Positions 22,840 through 31,276 are shown, numbered from the stretch's first letter. The stretch: 64,000 nt of DNA from Bacteroidales bacterium (GCA_017554325.1 JAFZIP010000021.1:1-64000), one strand, 5' to 3'. The notes: generated from the letters alone by a model not told the origin. Program-made: numbers and translations.

Positions 22840-23247
22840 ATGAAAATAATAATGCTTTCTGGCCCGGCCAGCAGTGGTAAAACGACTACCATTAATATGG
22901 TATATGAAGAACTTGTTCAATTAGGAGCATCACCAATTATTCCAAGACCAGCCTCTGTAAACATTCGAGATTTTGAAGCTTTGGTAGATTTCACATCCAC
23001 TAAAGGGGTTTGTAATAAGATCGCTTTGGCCAGCTTTGGTGATTATTCTCTCGAAGTATTGCATCACATGTCATACTATGAAGGAATGGGGTGTGATGTG
23101 TTAATATGTACGTGTAGGGATTATTTCAGTCATCCTTTCAATAGATTGAAAAACAGATATGGCGGTTCTCACAGTGTAATAACAAAAGTTGCGCCAAACG
23201 ATGTTGACAATCTTCGTGCGAGGAACGCAATCATTTCTCTTATTTAA
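22840..23247 (+). CDS. Small P-loop NTPase-like protein
   Basis: 135 residues from ATG 22840 (MKIIMLSGPASSGKTTTINMVYEEL); an upstream TTG frame at 22765 is rejected. Walker A GPASSGKTT lies at residues 8-16. A probable Walker-B-like strand is CDVLICTCRD near residue 89, but no clear Asp-Glu pair follows. The protein is short for a kinase and ends NLRARNAIISLI. It is the only gene in this run without a signal peptide, so it is cytoplasmic. The coding DNA is AT-rich. A weak promoter-like AAACTTTG lies at 22784-22791. Substrate and role unknown; it could be a truncated kinase or a small phage/plasmid-type P-loop protein. Confidence 0.6.
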   Translation: MKIIMLSGPASSGKTTTINMVYEELVQLGASPIIPRPASVNIRDFEALVDFTSTKGVCNKIALASFGDYSLEVLHHMSYYEGMGCDVLICTCRDYFSHPFNRLKNRYGGSHSVITKVAPNDVDNLRARNAIISLI

Positions 23248-23259
23248 AAACCTCTACGT

Positions 23260-23718
23260 ATGAAACGGCTTTTATTTAGTTTGTTGATCATCCTCTCGGC
23301 GCTGTATGCCAATGCCCAAGGTTTCAACAACGACAAGACCGAACTATCGATGTTTGTGGAACGGATGTACCGTAACGCACCGTTTGAAGGAGTGAAAGTG
23401 ATGCAAGACTACGACAACGAATACATTCTCTCTGTGGTGGTCCTGCCTGTAGCCAACTATAGCTCCGAATCGGATATGAATCGCGTGGCTATGGTCAAGG
23501 CGCAACGGCAGGTCAGCACCTTCTTCAACGGCTCCACTATCACCTCCGACCTCGTCATCACCACCTCCGAAAATCCTATTGACAGTACCGTCACCACCTC
23601 TCTAACCGAAATCATCCGAGAGCGCAGCATCGGATACGTTCGACAATTGGAGTTGCTTACCACTTTCGCAGAGGAACAAGGTGCGATGAACGTGTTCGTA
23701 TATTATAAGAAATTGTGA
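23260..23718 (+). CDS. Secreted LPP20-like protein
   Basis: 152 residues. Signal peptide MKRLLFSLLIILSALYANAQ. The mature part has KTELSMFVERMYRNAPFEGVKVMQDYDNEYILSVVVL, then VAMVKAQRQVSTFFNGSTITSDLVITTSE and an EIIRERSIGYVRQLELLTTF helix. The AxrqvstFFnGs element and the helix-strand order recall the LPP20/FlgP-type domain. It is 12 bp after the P-loop gene. Directly behind its stop codon lies DNA encoding a T9SS sorting domain in a broken frame (next entry), so an ancestral form may have carried that domain. Confidence 0.62.
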   Translation: MKRLLFSLLIILSALYANAQGFNNDKTELSMFVERMYRNAPFEGVKVMQDYDNEYILSVVVLPVANYSSESDMNRVAMVKAQRQVSTFFNGSTITSDLVITTSENPIDSTVTTSLTEIIRERSIGYVRQLELLTTFAEEQGAMNVFVYYKKL

Positions 23719-23987
23719 GACGGGGCCAATTTCAAGGTTTATCCAACCCCACCTCCAATATTGTCAATGTGGATTTGGGAATGGATAATGGGGAATTGGG
23801 CGACGTGGAAATCCAATTGTACAACGTGTACGGGAAATTGTTGGACGTAACGAACGTTGTAGGGGCGAATAATCATTCGCCCCTACGGACCGAAATCGAT
23901 ATGTCGCGTTACGCCAACGGTGTGTATGTCCTGAAGGCCGTGGCCAACGGCAAAACCATAGGCGTGCGGAAGGTCGTGCGGCAATAG
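23715..23987 (+). pseudogene. Remnant of a T9SS type A C-terminal sorting domain
   Basis: The 90-codon frame (GTG at 23715) reads SNPTSNIVNVDLG...VEIQLYNVYGKLLDV...IDMSRYANGVYVLKAVANGKTIGVRKVVRQ, a typical T9SS CTD, but it has no protein of its own to sort. The usual opening FKVYPNPTSN is split: FKVYP is in the frame of the upstream gene after its TGA, and NPTSN is in this frame. One missing base near 23742 explains this. A 28-nt palindrome (23859-23886) is embedded in the domain, encoding VGANNHSPL. I read this as a decayed domain, not an expressed gene. Confidence 0.65.
23859..23886. repeat. Palindromic repeat GTAGGGGCGAAT-loop-ATTCGCCCCTAC
   Basis: Perfect 12-bp stem with AATC loop, lying inside the sorting-domain remnant. 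Related elements are at 18309-18336 (decayed) and 24033-24062 (variant with GGGACGAAT arms). Confidence 0.8.
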
Positions 23988-24032
23988 GTTATTTTCCGTT
24001 TTATTACAGGGCAATTACATTTGCCCAATGCC

Positions 24033-24062
24033 ATAAGGGACGAATCTAGATTCGTCCCTTAT
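24033..24062. repeat. Perfect 30-nt palindrome (AGGGACGAAT family)
   Basis: Arms ATAAGGGACGAATCT / AGATTCGTCCCTTAT meet with no loop. It lies 46 bases after the sorting-domain remnant and marks the right edge of the island. It could terminate transcription in either direction but lacks long T runs. Confidence 0.75.
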
Positions 24063-24120
24063 TACTATTTAGTGTTTTTGCCGCCCTGAATTTTAGGAAT
24101 GTAAATGTGTTAAATTTTTT

Positions 24121-24186
24121 TATGAAAAAGAAAGAGTTTGTTGGCTATCAGGGAGAATACAATATCTATGTGTCTATCGTCGAATG
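24121..24186 (+). CDS. Possible 21-codon mini-ORF behind a promoter-like segment
   Basis: ATG at 24121 opens a frame MKKKEFVGYQGEYNIYVSIVE. It is preceded by the 18 bases TTTGCCGCCCTGAATTTT (24077-24094), which are identical to the start-site region of the DUF349 gene (37762-37779). It may be the truncated beginning of a lost gene or a leader peptide. Weak evidence. Confidence 0.2.
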
Positions 24187-24243
24187 AGATAGATGTAGGT
24201 AGAGTGCTGATAAATTCTTTTTTCTACTTTCATTAGATTTTTG

Positions 24244-24251
24244 TATCTTTG
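24244..24251 (+). promoter_or_regulatory. -7 promoter box of nadB
   Basis: TATCTTTG, 23 bases before the nadB ATG at 24275. No NadR/NrtR-like operator was recognised. Confidence 0.68.
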
Positions 24252-24274
24252 CAACGCTAAAAATATACTCTGAA

Positions 24275-25852
24275 ATGCGCAAAGAAGTTGATTTTCTTGT
24301 GATTGGCTCCGGCGTAGCTGGACTGACGTTTGCTCTCAAGGCTGCCAATTTCGGCAAGGTGCTCATGGTGACGAAAGCCAAGATGGACGATGGCTCCACC
24401 CGCTACGCGCAGGGCGGCATCGCTTCTGTGGTCTATCAGCCCGACACCTACGAGAAGCATATCCAGGACACCATGGTGGCCGGCGACGAGCTCTCCGACC
24501 GGAAAATTGTGGAACTCACCATCCGTGAATCCACCGAACGCGTGATGGAACTGGTTGAGTGGGGCGTCGATTTTGACAAGAACAAGGACGGCAGCTTCGC
24601 CCTCGCCAAGGAGGGCGGTCACTCCGAGTACCGTGTGCTGCACCACAAGGACATCACCGGCTACGAGATAGAAGAAAAACTCATCCTGGCAGCTAAGAAA
24701 CACAAGAACATCGAGATTATAGAGAATCGCATTGCGCTGGAAATCATCACCCAGCACCACTTGGGTGTAGAGGTGACGCGTCGCTCGCCGGACATCACCT
24801 GCTACGGTGCGTACATCTACAACCCCGACTCGAAAGAGGTGGACACGGTGCTGGCCAAGATCACGATGATGGCCACCGGAGGCTTAGGCATGGTGTATGA
24901 GCACACCACCAACCCGCTGGTCGCCACGGGCGACGGCGTGGCTATGGTCTATCGCGCCAAAGGCACCGTGCGCGGCATGGAATTCGTACAATTCCATCCC
25001 ACATCCCTCTACAACCCCAAAGAGTCGCCGTCGTTCCTCATCACCGAGGCCATGCGCGGTGCTGGCGCCATCTTGAAGGATGCCAACGGAGCCACCTTTG
25101 TGGACAAATACGACGAGCGCGGCTCGCTGGCACCACGTGACATCGTGGCGCGTGCCATCGACTCCGAAATGAAGCGCCAGGGCGTCGATCATGTCTATCT
25201 GGACGCTACGCTTATTCCCCAAGAAGAGATTTTCGCCCATTTCCCGAATATTTACGCCAAATGCCTCAGCATCGGCATAGACATCACCAAGGAGATGATT
25301 CCCGTGGTGCCGGTGGCTCACTACTCCTGTGGCGGCATCCAGACCGATGAGTGGGGCGCGACCTCCATCATCAACCTCTATGCCTCCGGTGAGTGCGCCT
25401 CTACAGGTTTACATGGTGCCAACCGTCTGGCTTCCAATTCTTTGCTGGAAGCGTTGGTCTTTTCGCACCGCGCCTGCATCAAGGCCATGCAGACGTTGCC
25501 CGGCATCCAGTTCTGCCACGATGTGCCCGACTGGAACAGCGATGGAACGGTACTGAACGAGGAGATGGTGCTGATTACGCAGTCGAGAAAGGAGTTGCAG
25601 ACCATTATGAGCAGTTATGTGGGCATTGTGCGCTCCAACCTGCGTCTGCAGCGTGCCTTCGACCGTTTGGAAATCCTCTACCGCGAGACCGAAGATCTCT
25701 ATAAGAAATCCATCCTTTTCCCTGAAATCTGCGAGTTGAGAAACATGATCAATGTTGGCTATCTGATCATCAGAAACGCCATGGATCGGAAAGAGAGCAG
25801 GGGATTGCATTACTCGTTGGATTATCCTCCTTACCATAGTCAGAAAAAATAA
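24275..25852 (+). CDS. nadB: L-aspartate oxidase
   Basis: 525 residues, normal for NadB. FAD-binding VIGSGVAGLTFALKAANFGKVLMVTKA (residues ~9-35); RYAQGGIASV (~45); EGGHSEYRVLHHKDITG (active-site loop, ~105-122); FVQFHPTSLYNPKESP (~230), VPVAHYSCGGIQTDEWG (~340) and SGECASTGLHGANRLASNSLLEALVFSHRA (~370-400). It oxidises L-aspartate to iminoaspartate, the substrate of NadA in de novo NAD synthesis. nadA lies 17 kb away on the other strand and nadC is not in the window. It is the first gene of a unit with mtaB (11-bp gap), the M16 protease and perhaps recR. Confidence 0.96.
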   Translation: MRKEVDFLVIGSGVAGLTFALKAANFGKVLMVTKAKMDDGSTRYAQGGIASVVYQPDTYEKHIQDTMVAGDELSDRKIVELTIRESTERVMELVEWGVDFDKNKDGSFALAKEGGHSEYRVLHHKDITGYEIEEKLILAAKKHKNIEIIENRIALEIITQHHLGVEVTRRSPDITCYGAYIYNPDSKEVDTVLAKITMMATGGLGMVYEHTTNPLVATGDGVAMVYRAKGTVRGMEFVQFHPTSLYNPKESPSFLITEAMRGAGAILKDANGATFVDKYDERGSLAPRDIVARAIDSEMKRQGVDHVYLDATLIPQEEIFAHFPNIYAKCLSIGIDITKEMIPVVPVAHYSCGGIQTDEWGATSIINLYASGECASTGLHGANRLASNSLLEALVFSHRACIKAMQTLPGIQFCHDVPDWNSDGTVLNEEMVLITQSRKELQTIMSSYVGIVRSNLRLQRAFDRLEILYRETEDLYKKSILFPEICELRNMINVGYLIIRNAMDRKESRGLHYSLDYPPYHSQKK

Positions 25853-25863
25853 CACTACACAAT

Positions 25864-27090
25864 ATGAGAAATTTCGAAATCCACACATTAGGATGCAAGT
25901 TGAACTTCAGCGAGTCCGCCGCCATCGCCGCCAAACTGGTGGAGAACGGATGGAATCAGGGAGGCATACCTGAGGTTATCATCATCAACAGTTGCGCTGT
26001 GACCAGTTCAGCGGAGAAGAAGACCCGCAATCTGGCTTCCAAGCTGCACCGTGACAATCCGCTGGCCTCCCTCGTGGTGGTGGGTTGCTACAGCGCCCTG
26101 AAACCCGACTTGCTGGAACGCTGGTCCGGCGTGATCAAGGTGTTCGGCAGCCAGAACAAGATGGCGGTGGTGGACTATCTGATGCAGCGCGACATCCAGC
26201 CCGCGCCCAACTATTTTGATGCGTACTCTGTGCACGACCGCACCCGCTCGTTCCTGAAGATCCAGGACGGCTGCAACAACCACTGCACCTACTGCACCGT
26301 GTGGATTGCGCGCGGCAAGAGCCGCAGCGACACCATCGAGAATGTGCTGAACAACATCAAGAAAATTCACGAGGCCGGCGTGCACGAGGTGAACCTCACT
26401 GGCGTGAATGTGGGCGATTTCGGACGTGGCACGGACGAGAACCTGCTCAAGTTGCTGAAAGCCATCGTGAAACAGAATCTCATGGAGCGCGTGCGCATCT
26501 CCTCGGTGGAACCGGATCTCTTGTCGGACGACATCATCAAGCTGGTGGCCAAGAGTCCTATGCTGATGCCGCATTTCCATATTCCGTTGCAATCCGGCTG
26601 CGACCGTATTCTTGGACTGATGCGCCGTCGTTACAAAGCCGAAGACTACGCTGCCAAGGTGAAACTCATCAAGAAACTGATGCCCGACGCATGCATTGCT
26701 TGCGATGTGATTACCGGTTTTCCAGGCGAGACGGATGAGGATTTCGAGGAGACCTACAAGTTCCTGGAGTCGCTGCCGATCAGCTATATGCACGTGTTTA
26801 CCTACTCGCGCCGCCCGCGCACCTCGGCCAACATGATGGAAGACCAGGTGTCAGAGGATGTGAAGAGCGAACGCACGGATCGTCTGCTGGAACTCTCCCA
26901 CGCGAAGAAAACCGAATTCTACCAGCAGTGTGAAGGCCAGACGCGTCCCGTGCTGGTGGAGGCTGAATTGGTGGAAGACCATCTTTGCGGCTTCACAGAC
27001 AATTATATTCGAGTTTCCATCCCGTATGACGAAAAACTGATCAATACGATTCAAAAGGTTACGATTGAACAATGCCGCACGATATTGTAA
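25864..27090 (+). CDS. mtaB: tRNA t6A37 methylthiotransferase (radical SAM)
   Basis: 408 residues. The N-terminal UPF0004 domain holds three cluster Cys (C11 in TLGCKLN, C44 in NSCAVT, C75 in VGCYS). The radical-SAM motif is C137-C141-C144 (DGCNNHCTYC). Downstream are SSVEPDLL, PHFHIPLQSGCDRIL and DVITGFPGETDEDF, followed by a C-terminal TRAM-like domain. The short N-terminus (TLGCKLN) is typical of MtaB rather than MiaB or RimO. It converts t6A37 to ms2t6A37 in ANN-decoding tRNAs. Its 3' end overlaps the start of the M16 protease gene by 19 bp, implying coupling. Confidence 0.94.
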   Translation: MRNFEIHTLGCKLNFSESAAIAAKLVENGWNQGGIPEVIIINSCAVTSSAEKKTRNLASKLHRDNPLASLVVVGCYSALKPDLLERWSGVIKVFGSQNKMAVVDYLMQRDIQPAPNYFDAYSVHDRTRSFLKIQDGCNNHCTYCTVWIARGKSRSDTIENVLNNIKKIHEAGVHEVNLTGVNVGDFGRGTDENLLKLLKAIVKQNLMERVRISSVEPDLLSDDIIKLVAKSPMLMPHFHIPLQSGCDRILGLMRRRYKAEDYAAKVKLIKKLMPDACIACDVITGFPGETDEDFEETYKFLESLPISYMHVFTYSRRPRTSANMMEDQVSEDVKSERTDRLLELSHAKKTEFYQQCEGQTRPVLVEAELVEDHLCGFTDNYIRVSIPYDEKLINTIQKVTIEQCRTIL

Positions 27091-28292
27091 GACTGCGCAA
27101 CGGTCTTCGTCTCATACACAAAGAAACTAATTCCCCCATATCCCATTTCGGTGTGCTTGTGAATGCAGGCACGCGTGATGAGTCGTCTGCCCAGATGGGC
27201 TTGGCTCATTTTGTGGAACATACGATTTTCAAAGGCACGGAGAGGCGCAACGCGTACCGTGTCATCAGCCGTATGGAGGCGGTGGGAGGAGACCTGAATG
27301 CCAGCACCTCCAAGGAGGAGACCTATTTTCACACCTCTTTTTTGTCGAAAGAATATCCCAGAGCTGTAGAATTGCTTTCTGATATCTTTTTCCATGCCAC
27401 TTTTCCGGAAAAAGAGTTGGAAAAAGAGAAGACCGTGGTGCTGGAGGAGATTAATTACTATCAGGATTCTCCAGCCGAGTTGATTTTCGATGATTTTGAG
27501 GATATGGTTTTCAGCGGTCACCCGTTGGGAAAGAATATCTTAGGCACCAAGAAGAGCGTGATGAAGATGACCAGGCAAGGCATTTTGGACTTCATCAGGC
27601 AGAATTACACGTTGGACAACATTGTGCTGGCTTCGGAGGGCAGTATCTCCCTCAAGCGGCTCGTAAGCCTCTGCGAGAAGCACTTCGGAGGCTATGATAT
27701 TGCTGACACTCCGCGCCCCAGGGCCAAGTTTGAGGGTTATAAGCCCACAACCCGCCTTGTGCACAAGAAGAACGCCCAGACCAACGTGATGCTGGGCAAC
27801 ATCGCCTATTCCATCAAAGAGGACAAGCGCGCTCCGTTTCTCCTGATGACCAACATGCTGGGCGGGCAGGGGCAGAACACGCGCCTCAACATGAGTGTGC
27901 GTGAGAAGAAAGGACTGGCATACGCCATCGAGGCCAACTACACCCCATTCTCCGACATCGGCCTGTTTACCGTCTATTTCGGCTGCGACCCGCACAACCG
28001 CGAGCACTGTGTTGACCTGATTTTCCAAGAATTGAAGAAGATGCGGGAACAGAAGTTGGGCACCATGCAGCTTTATTATGCCAAACAGCAGTTCATTGGC
28101 CAGCTGAACCTCTCGTATGAGCCCAAACTGACCGAGATGCTCTCCATTGGTCACACCGCCCTCTTCTTTGATGAAGTAGATACGATAGAAGAGAGCCTTG
28201 ACGAGATCCGCGACATCACCGCAGAAGAGATTCTTGAAGTGGCAAATGAGGTGTTAAGGCCGGATGCGTTCTCGATGCTGACGTTTGAATGA
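27072..28292 (+). CDS. M16 family zinc protease (pitrilysin/processing-peptidase type)
   Basis: 406 residues, no signal peptide. The inverted zinc motif HFVEH is at residues 46-50, and the third ligand is Glu126 in VLEEINYYQDSP, at the family spacing. R/Y motif residues appear in the second half (NTRLNMSVREKKGLAYAIEANY, ~275-297), which contacts substrate, so this single-chain protein carries both half-domains as one ~400-residue unit. It is cytoplasmic by its lack of a signal. It begins 19 bp inside mtaB; a Ct-rich spacer then separates it from recR. Confidence 0.92.
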   Translation: MPHDIVRLRNGLRLIHKETNSPISHFGVLVNAGTRDESSAQMGLAHFVEHTIFKGTERRNAYRVISRMEAVGGDLNASTSKEETYFHTSFLSKEYPRAVELLSDIFFHATFPEKELEKEKTVVLEEINYYQDSPAELIFDDFEDMVFSGHPLGKNILGTKKSVMKMTRQGILDFIRQNYTLDNIVLASEGSISLKRLVSLCEKHFGGYDIADTPRPRAKFEGYKPTTRLVHKKNAQTNVMLGNIAYSIKEDKRAPFLLMTNMLGGQGQNTRLNMSVREKKGLAYAIEANYTPFSDIGLFTVYFGCDPHNREHCVDLIFQELKKMREQKLGTMQLYYAKQQFIGQLNLSYEPKLTEMLSIGHTALFFDEVDTIEESLDEIRDITAEEILEVANEVLRPDAFSMLTFE

Positions 28293-28318
28293 ATTGAGAA
28301 TTAAAAATTAAAAAATAA

Positions 28319-28372
28319 TCTTCTAATCTTCTAATCTTCTAATCTCTAAACTCTAAACTCTAATCTCTAAAC
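28319..28372. repeat. Degenerate tandem spacer between the M16 gene and recR
   Basis: Runs of ttctaatc followed by ctctaaa / ctctaatc units. Composition and length match the spacers before the sirtuin, ahead of the ABC permease stop and before the nucleoside kinase. Confidence 0.6.
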
Positions 28373-28375
28373 CGT

Positions 28376-28993
28376 ATGCTATACTCCAAGAATCTTGAAA
28401 ACGCTGTTAATGAAATCGCCAAGCTTCCGGGCATTGGGCGTCGCACGGCCTTGCGGCTGGCACTGCACCTGATGAAGACGGAAACCGAGGATGTGACGCT
28501 GTTGACTGATCGCATCAACCGGCTGAAAACGGATGTGTTCTATTGCAAGAAGTGCTACAACATCTCCGACAGCGAGATATGTGACATCTGTGCCAATCCG
28601 AAGCGCGACACGACCACTATCTGCGTGGTGCAGGACATTCGCGATGTGATTGCTATCGAGAACACGAACCAGTTTACGGGCGTGTATCATGTGCTGGGCG
28701 GCGTGATTTCGCCCATGGATGGCATCGGTATCAACCAGCTGAAGATTCAGGAACTGTTCGATAGGGTAGAGCATGAGCAAGTGAAAGAGTTGATTTTGGC
28801 GTTGCCCGCCACGGTAGAGGGCGACACCACGAATTTCTACATCTACAAGAATGTGAAGGACAAGGTGAAACAGGTGACCACCATTGCGCGTGGCATTGGC
28901 GTGGGCGAGGAACTGGAGTATGCCGACGAAGTCACGCTCGGCCGTTCGCTGTTAGCACGCACCGATTTCGACAAAGCCTATCAGAAAAAATGA
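28376..28993 (+). CDS. recR: Recombination mediator RecR
   Basis: 205 residues, normal length. Helix-hairpin-helix LPGIGRRTALRLALHLM (17-33). The C4 zinc finger is C57, C60, C69 and C72 (YCKKCYNISDSEICDIC). The Toprim domain follows from TICVVQDIRDVIAIE, with HVLGGVISPMDGIG, and it ends with the conserved Walker-B-like TTIARGIGVGEELEYADEVTLGRSL. It works with RecO/RecF to load RecA on gapped DNA. It lies 83 bp after the M16 gene across a low-complexity spacer. Confidence 0.97.
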   Translation: MLYSKNLENAVNEIAKLPGIGRRTALRLALHLMKTETEDVTLLTDRINRLKTDVFYCKKCYNISDSEICDICANPKRDTTTICVVQDIRDVIAIENTNQFTGVYHVLGGVISPMDGIGINQLKIQELFDRVEHEQVKELILALPATVEGDTTNFYIYKNVKDKVKQVTTIARGIGVGEELEYADEVTLGRSLLARTDFDKAYQKK

Positions 28994-29029
28994 TGCTGGG
29001 ATTTTGTGGGGCGGATTTTTATTAGAAAC

Positions 29030-31201
29030 ATGACAATGATGAAAAAACTGTTCCTATTTTGGATTTGCTCCATAATGTTGGGATTGACAATGGCCCAACA
29101 GCGTCCCATTGACGGTCTGGCGCACCGCATCTTGGATAATCAGGATACGAATTTTGTATTTGAATACCAGTTGGATACGGTTGACTATTTTCAGATAGGG
29201 TCAATAGGAAACAAAATACATATTGTCGGCAATAACGACAATTCGCTGGCGATGGGGTTGAACCACTATTTGCAGCAATACTCCCATGTGTATGTTTCGT
29301 GGAATGCACGCGAACCCATACAGCTTACCTGCGCGTACCCACCCGTAACGGAGCCGGTGCGCAAGGAGGCGCTGGTGAAGGAGCGCTTTATGCTCAATTA
29401 CTGCACGTTCGGCTATACGATGCCATGGTGGCAATGGGAGCAGTGGGAGCGTTTTATCGATTGGATGGCCCTGCATGGCATCAACATGCCGCTGGCGATT
29501 ACGGGACAGGAGGCCGTTTGGTATGAGGTCTGGAAGGAGTTCGGGATGAGTGATGAGGAGATTCGGGGCTATTTTTCCGGTCCGGCGCACCTGCCCTGGC
29601 ACCGGATGGCCAATCTGGACGGCTTCGGCGGCCCGCTGCCGATGTCGTGGATAGAGAGCCAGAAAGAGCTGCAGAAGCGCATTCTCGCACGCGAGCGGGA
29701 ACTGGATATGACCCCGGTGTTGCCTGCCTTCGCCGGGCATGTGCCGCGCCAGATTGCAGAGAATATCCCGAAGGCCAAGATTACGCAGCTGAGCTCTTGG
29801 TGCGGATTCGAGCCCACCTATTTCCTCAATTCCTTTGATCCGCTGTTTGCGGTGATTCAGCGCCGTTTCATGGAGAAGGAAATCGAAATGTTCGGCACGG
29901 ATCACATCTATGGCGTGGATCCCTTCAATGAGATGGACCCGCCGCGCTGGGAACCTGAATACCTGTCGGAGGTGTCGGAGAACATTTACTACTCCATGAG
30001 CGACGTGGACCCGCAGGCCCGCTGGCTGCAGATGTCGTGGGTGTTCTACTACAAACGCAAGTCGTGGACCCCCGAGCGCCTGCGCGCGTACCTGACCGCC
30101 GTGCCCACGGGCAAGATGACGCTATTGGACTACTTCTGCGAGAAGACGGAGGTGTGGCGCACCACGGAGGGCTTCTATGAGCAACCTTACATTTGGTGCT
30201 ATCTCGGCAATTTCGGCGGTAACACCATGTTGGTGGGCAATATCAACGAGTTGGAGAAGAAACTGTCGGCGGCTTTGCACGACGCTGGACCCAACATGAC
30301 TGGCATCGGCTCCACCTTGGAGGCCTTTGATGTGAGCCCGCAAATTTACGAGTATCTTTTCCAAAGGGCTTGGGAAACAGATGCGGATGTGACTGCGTGG
30401 ATAGAAAATTGGGCTGAATTGCGTTGTGGTCATGAATATTGCAATAAGGCATGGAAACTGTTGAATGACAGTGTCTATAAGGATTGGTCATTTTACGGCT
30501 TGGGCACCCAGCTGGTGGCGCGCCCCTCGCTGGAAGGGCATGGCACCTATTACACAAAGCCCTATTATTCCTACTCCAATGATACATTGAAGCAGGTATG
30601 TATCAAGCTGTTCCCGAAAGTGTTGATTGATTATGTTTGCCTTCCAGGCGGAAAAGATGCCGCCAATTATGACATAGTGAACTTTTTCTCCCAGTGGCTG
30701 GGCAATCATTTCTTGGATGTGCGTAACGATTTCACAGTGGCATACAAAAACAAGGATATGAAGGAGATGAAGCGGCAGGTCAAGATTGCCAATCAGCTGT
30801 TTGAGGATGCGGACAGGCTGTTATCTACGCATCCGTCGTTTATGCTGGGCCCGTGGATCGCGGATGCGCGTGCGATGGGAACCACGCCGGCGGAAAAGGA
30901 CTATTATGAGCGGCAGGCGCGCACAATCCTGACAATATGGGGCGGCCCGGTGCTCAACGACTACGCCAACCGCATGTGGGGTGGGTTGGTGAAGGATTAT
31001 TACGCCAGACGTTGGAATCTCTTTTTCGATGCAGTGATGAAATCCGTGAAAAAAGGCCGCGAGTTCGACGCTGAGGCTTTCAGCAAGGAACTGTCAAAGT
31101 TTGAGTATCAGTGGACACTCAGGCACACCCAATATCCGACCGTCCCGGTGGAGAGTACCCGCGCGGTGGGCAACGAGATTATGCAGCGGTATATGAGATA
31201 G
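29030..31201 (+). CDS. Alpha-N-acetylglucosaminidase (GH89, NAGLU-like)
   Basis: 723 residues from ATG 29030; MKKLF at 29039 is an equally good start. A signal peptide (MKKLFLFWICSIMLGLTMAQ) sends it out of the cytoplasm. NAGLU N-domain: LAMGLNHYLQQYSHVYVSWN. Catalytic (beta/alpha)8 part: YCTFGYTMPWWQWEQWERFIDWMALHGINMPLAITGQEAVWYEVW, LPAFAGHVP, and GVDPFNEMDPP with the proposed acid/base Glu. Later WCYLGNFGGNTMLVGNI and TGIGSTLEAFDVSPQIYEYLFQRAW also fit the family. It removes terminal alpha-linked GlcNAc from mucin-type glycans or heparan sulfate, suggesting a host-associated habitat (inference). No SusC/D pair is nearby. Confidence 0.93.
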   Translation: MTMMKKLFLFWICSIMLGLTMAQQRPIDGLAHRILDNQDTNFVFEYQLDTVDYFQIGSIGNKIHIVGNNDNSLAMGLNHYLQQYSHVYVSWNAREPIQLTCAYPPVTEPVRKEALVKERFMLNYCTFGYTMPWWQWEQWERFIDWMALHGINMPLAITGQEAVWYEVWKEFGMSDEEIRGYFSGPAHLPWHRMANLDGFGGPLPMSWIESQKELQKRILARERELDMTPVLPAFAGHVPRQIAENIPKAKITQLSSWCGFEPTYFLNSFDPLFAVIQRRFMEKEIEMFGTDHIYGVDPFNEMDPPRWEPEYLSEVSENIYYSMSDVDPQARWLQMSWVFYYKRKSWTPERLRAYLTAVPTGKMTLLDYFCEKTEVWRTTEGFYEQPYIWCYLGNFGGNTMLVGNINELEKKLSAALHDAGPNMTGIGSTLEAFDVSPQIYEYLFQRAWETDADVTAWIENWAELRCGHEYCNKAWKLLNDSVYKDWSFYGLGTQLVARPSLEGHGTYYTKPYYSYSNDTLKQVCIKLFPKVLIDYVCLPGGKDAANYDIVNFFSQWLGNHFLDVRNDFTVAYKNKDMKEMKRQVKIANQLFEDADRLLSTHPSFMLGPWIADARAMGTTPAEKDYYERQARTILTIWGGPVLNDYANRMWGGLVKDYYARRWNLFFDAVMKSVKKGREFDAEAFSKELSKFEYQWTLRHTQYPTVPVESTRAVGNEIMQRYMR

Positions 31202-31261
31202 GGGAGGACTATCAAGCATTGGGATGCGTGGAATGTTGGGGGTCCGCCAGCCAAGCTGCAC

Positions 31262-31276
31262 GGTTAACGTTGGAGG
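31262..31276. repeat. Left terminal inverted repeat of the Rpn-2 unit
   Basis: GGTTAACGTTGGAGG, perfectly inverted at 32874-32888. It lies 60 bases after the GH89 stop and leads directly into the palindrome at 31277. Confidence 0.75.
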
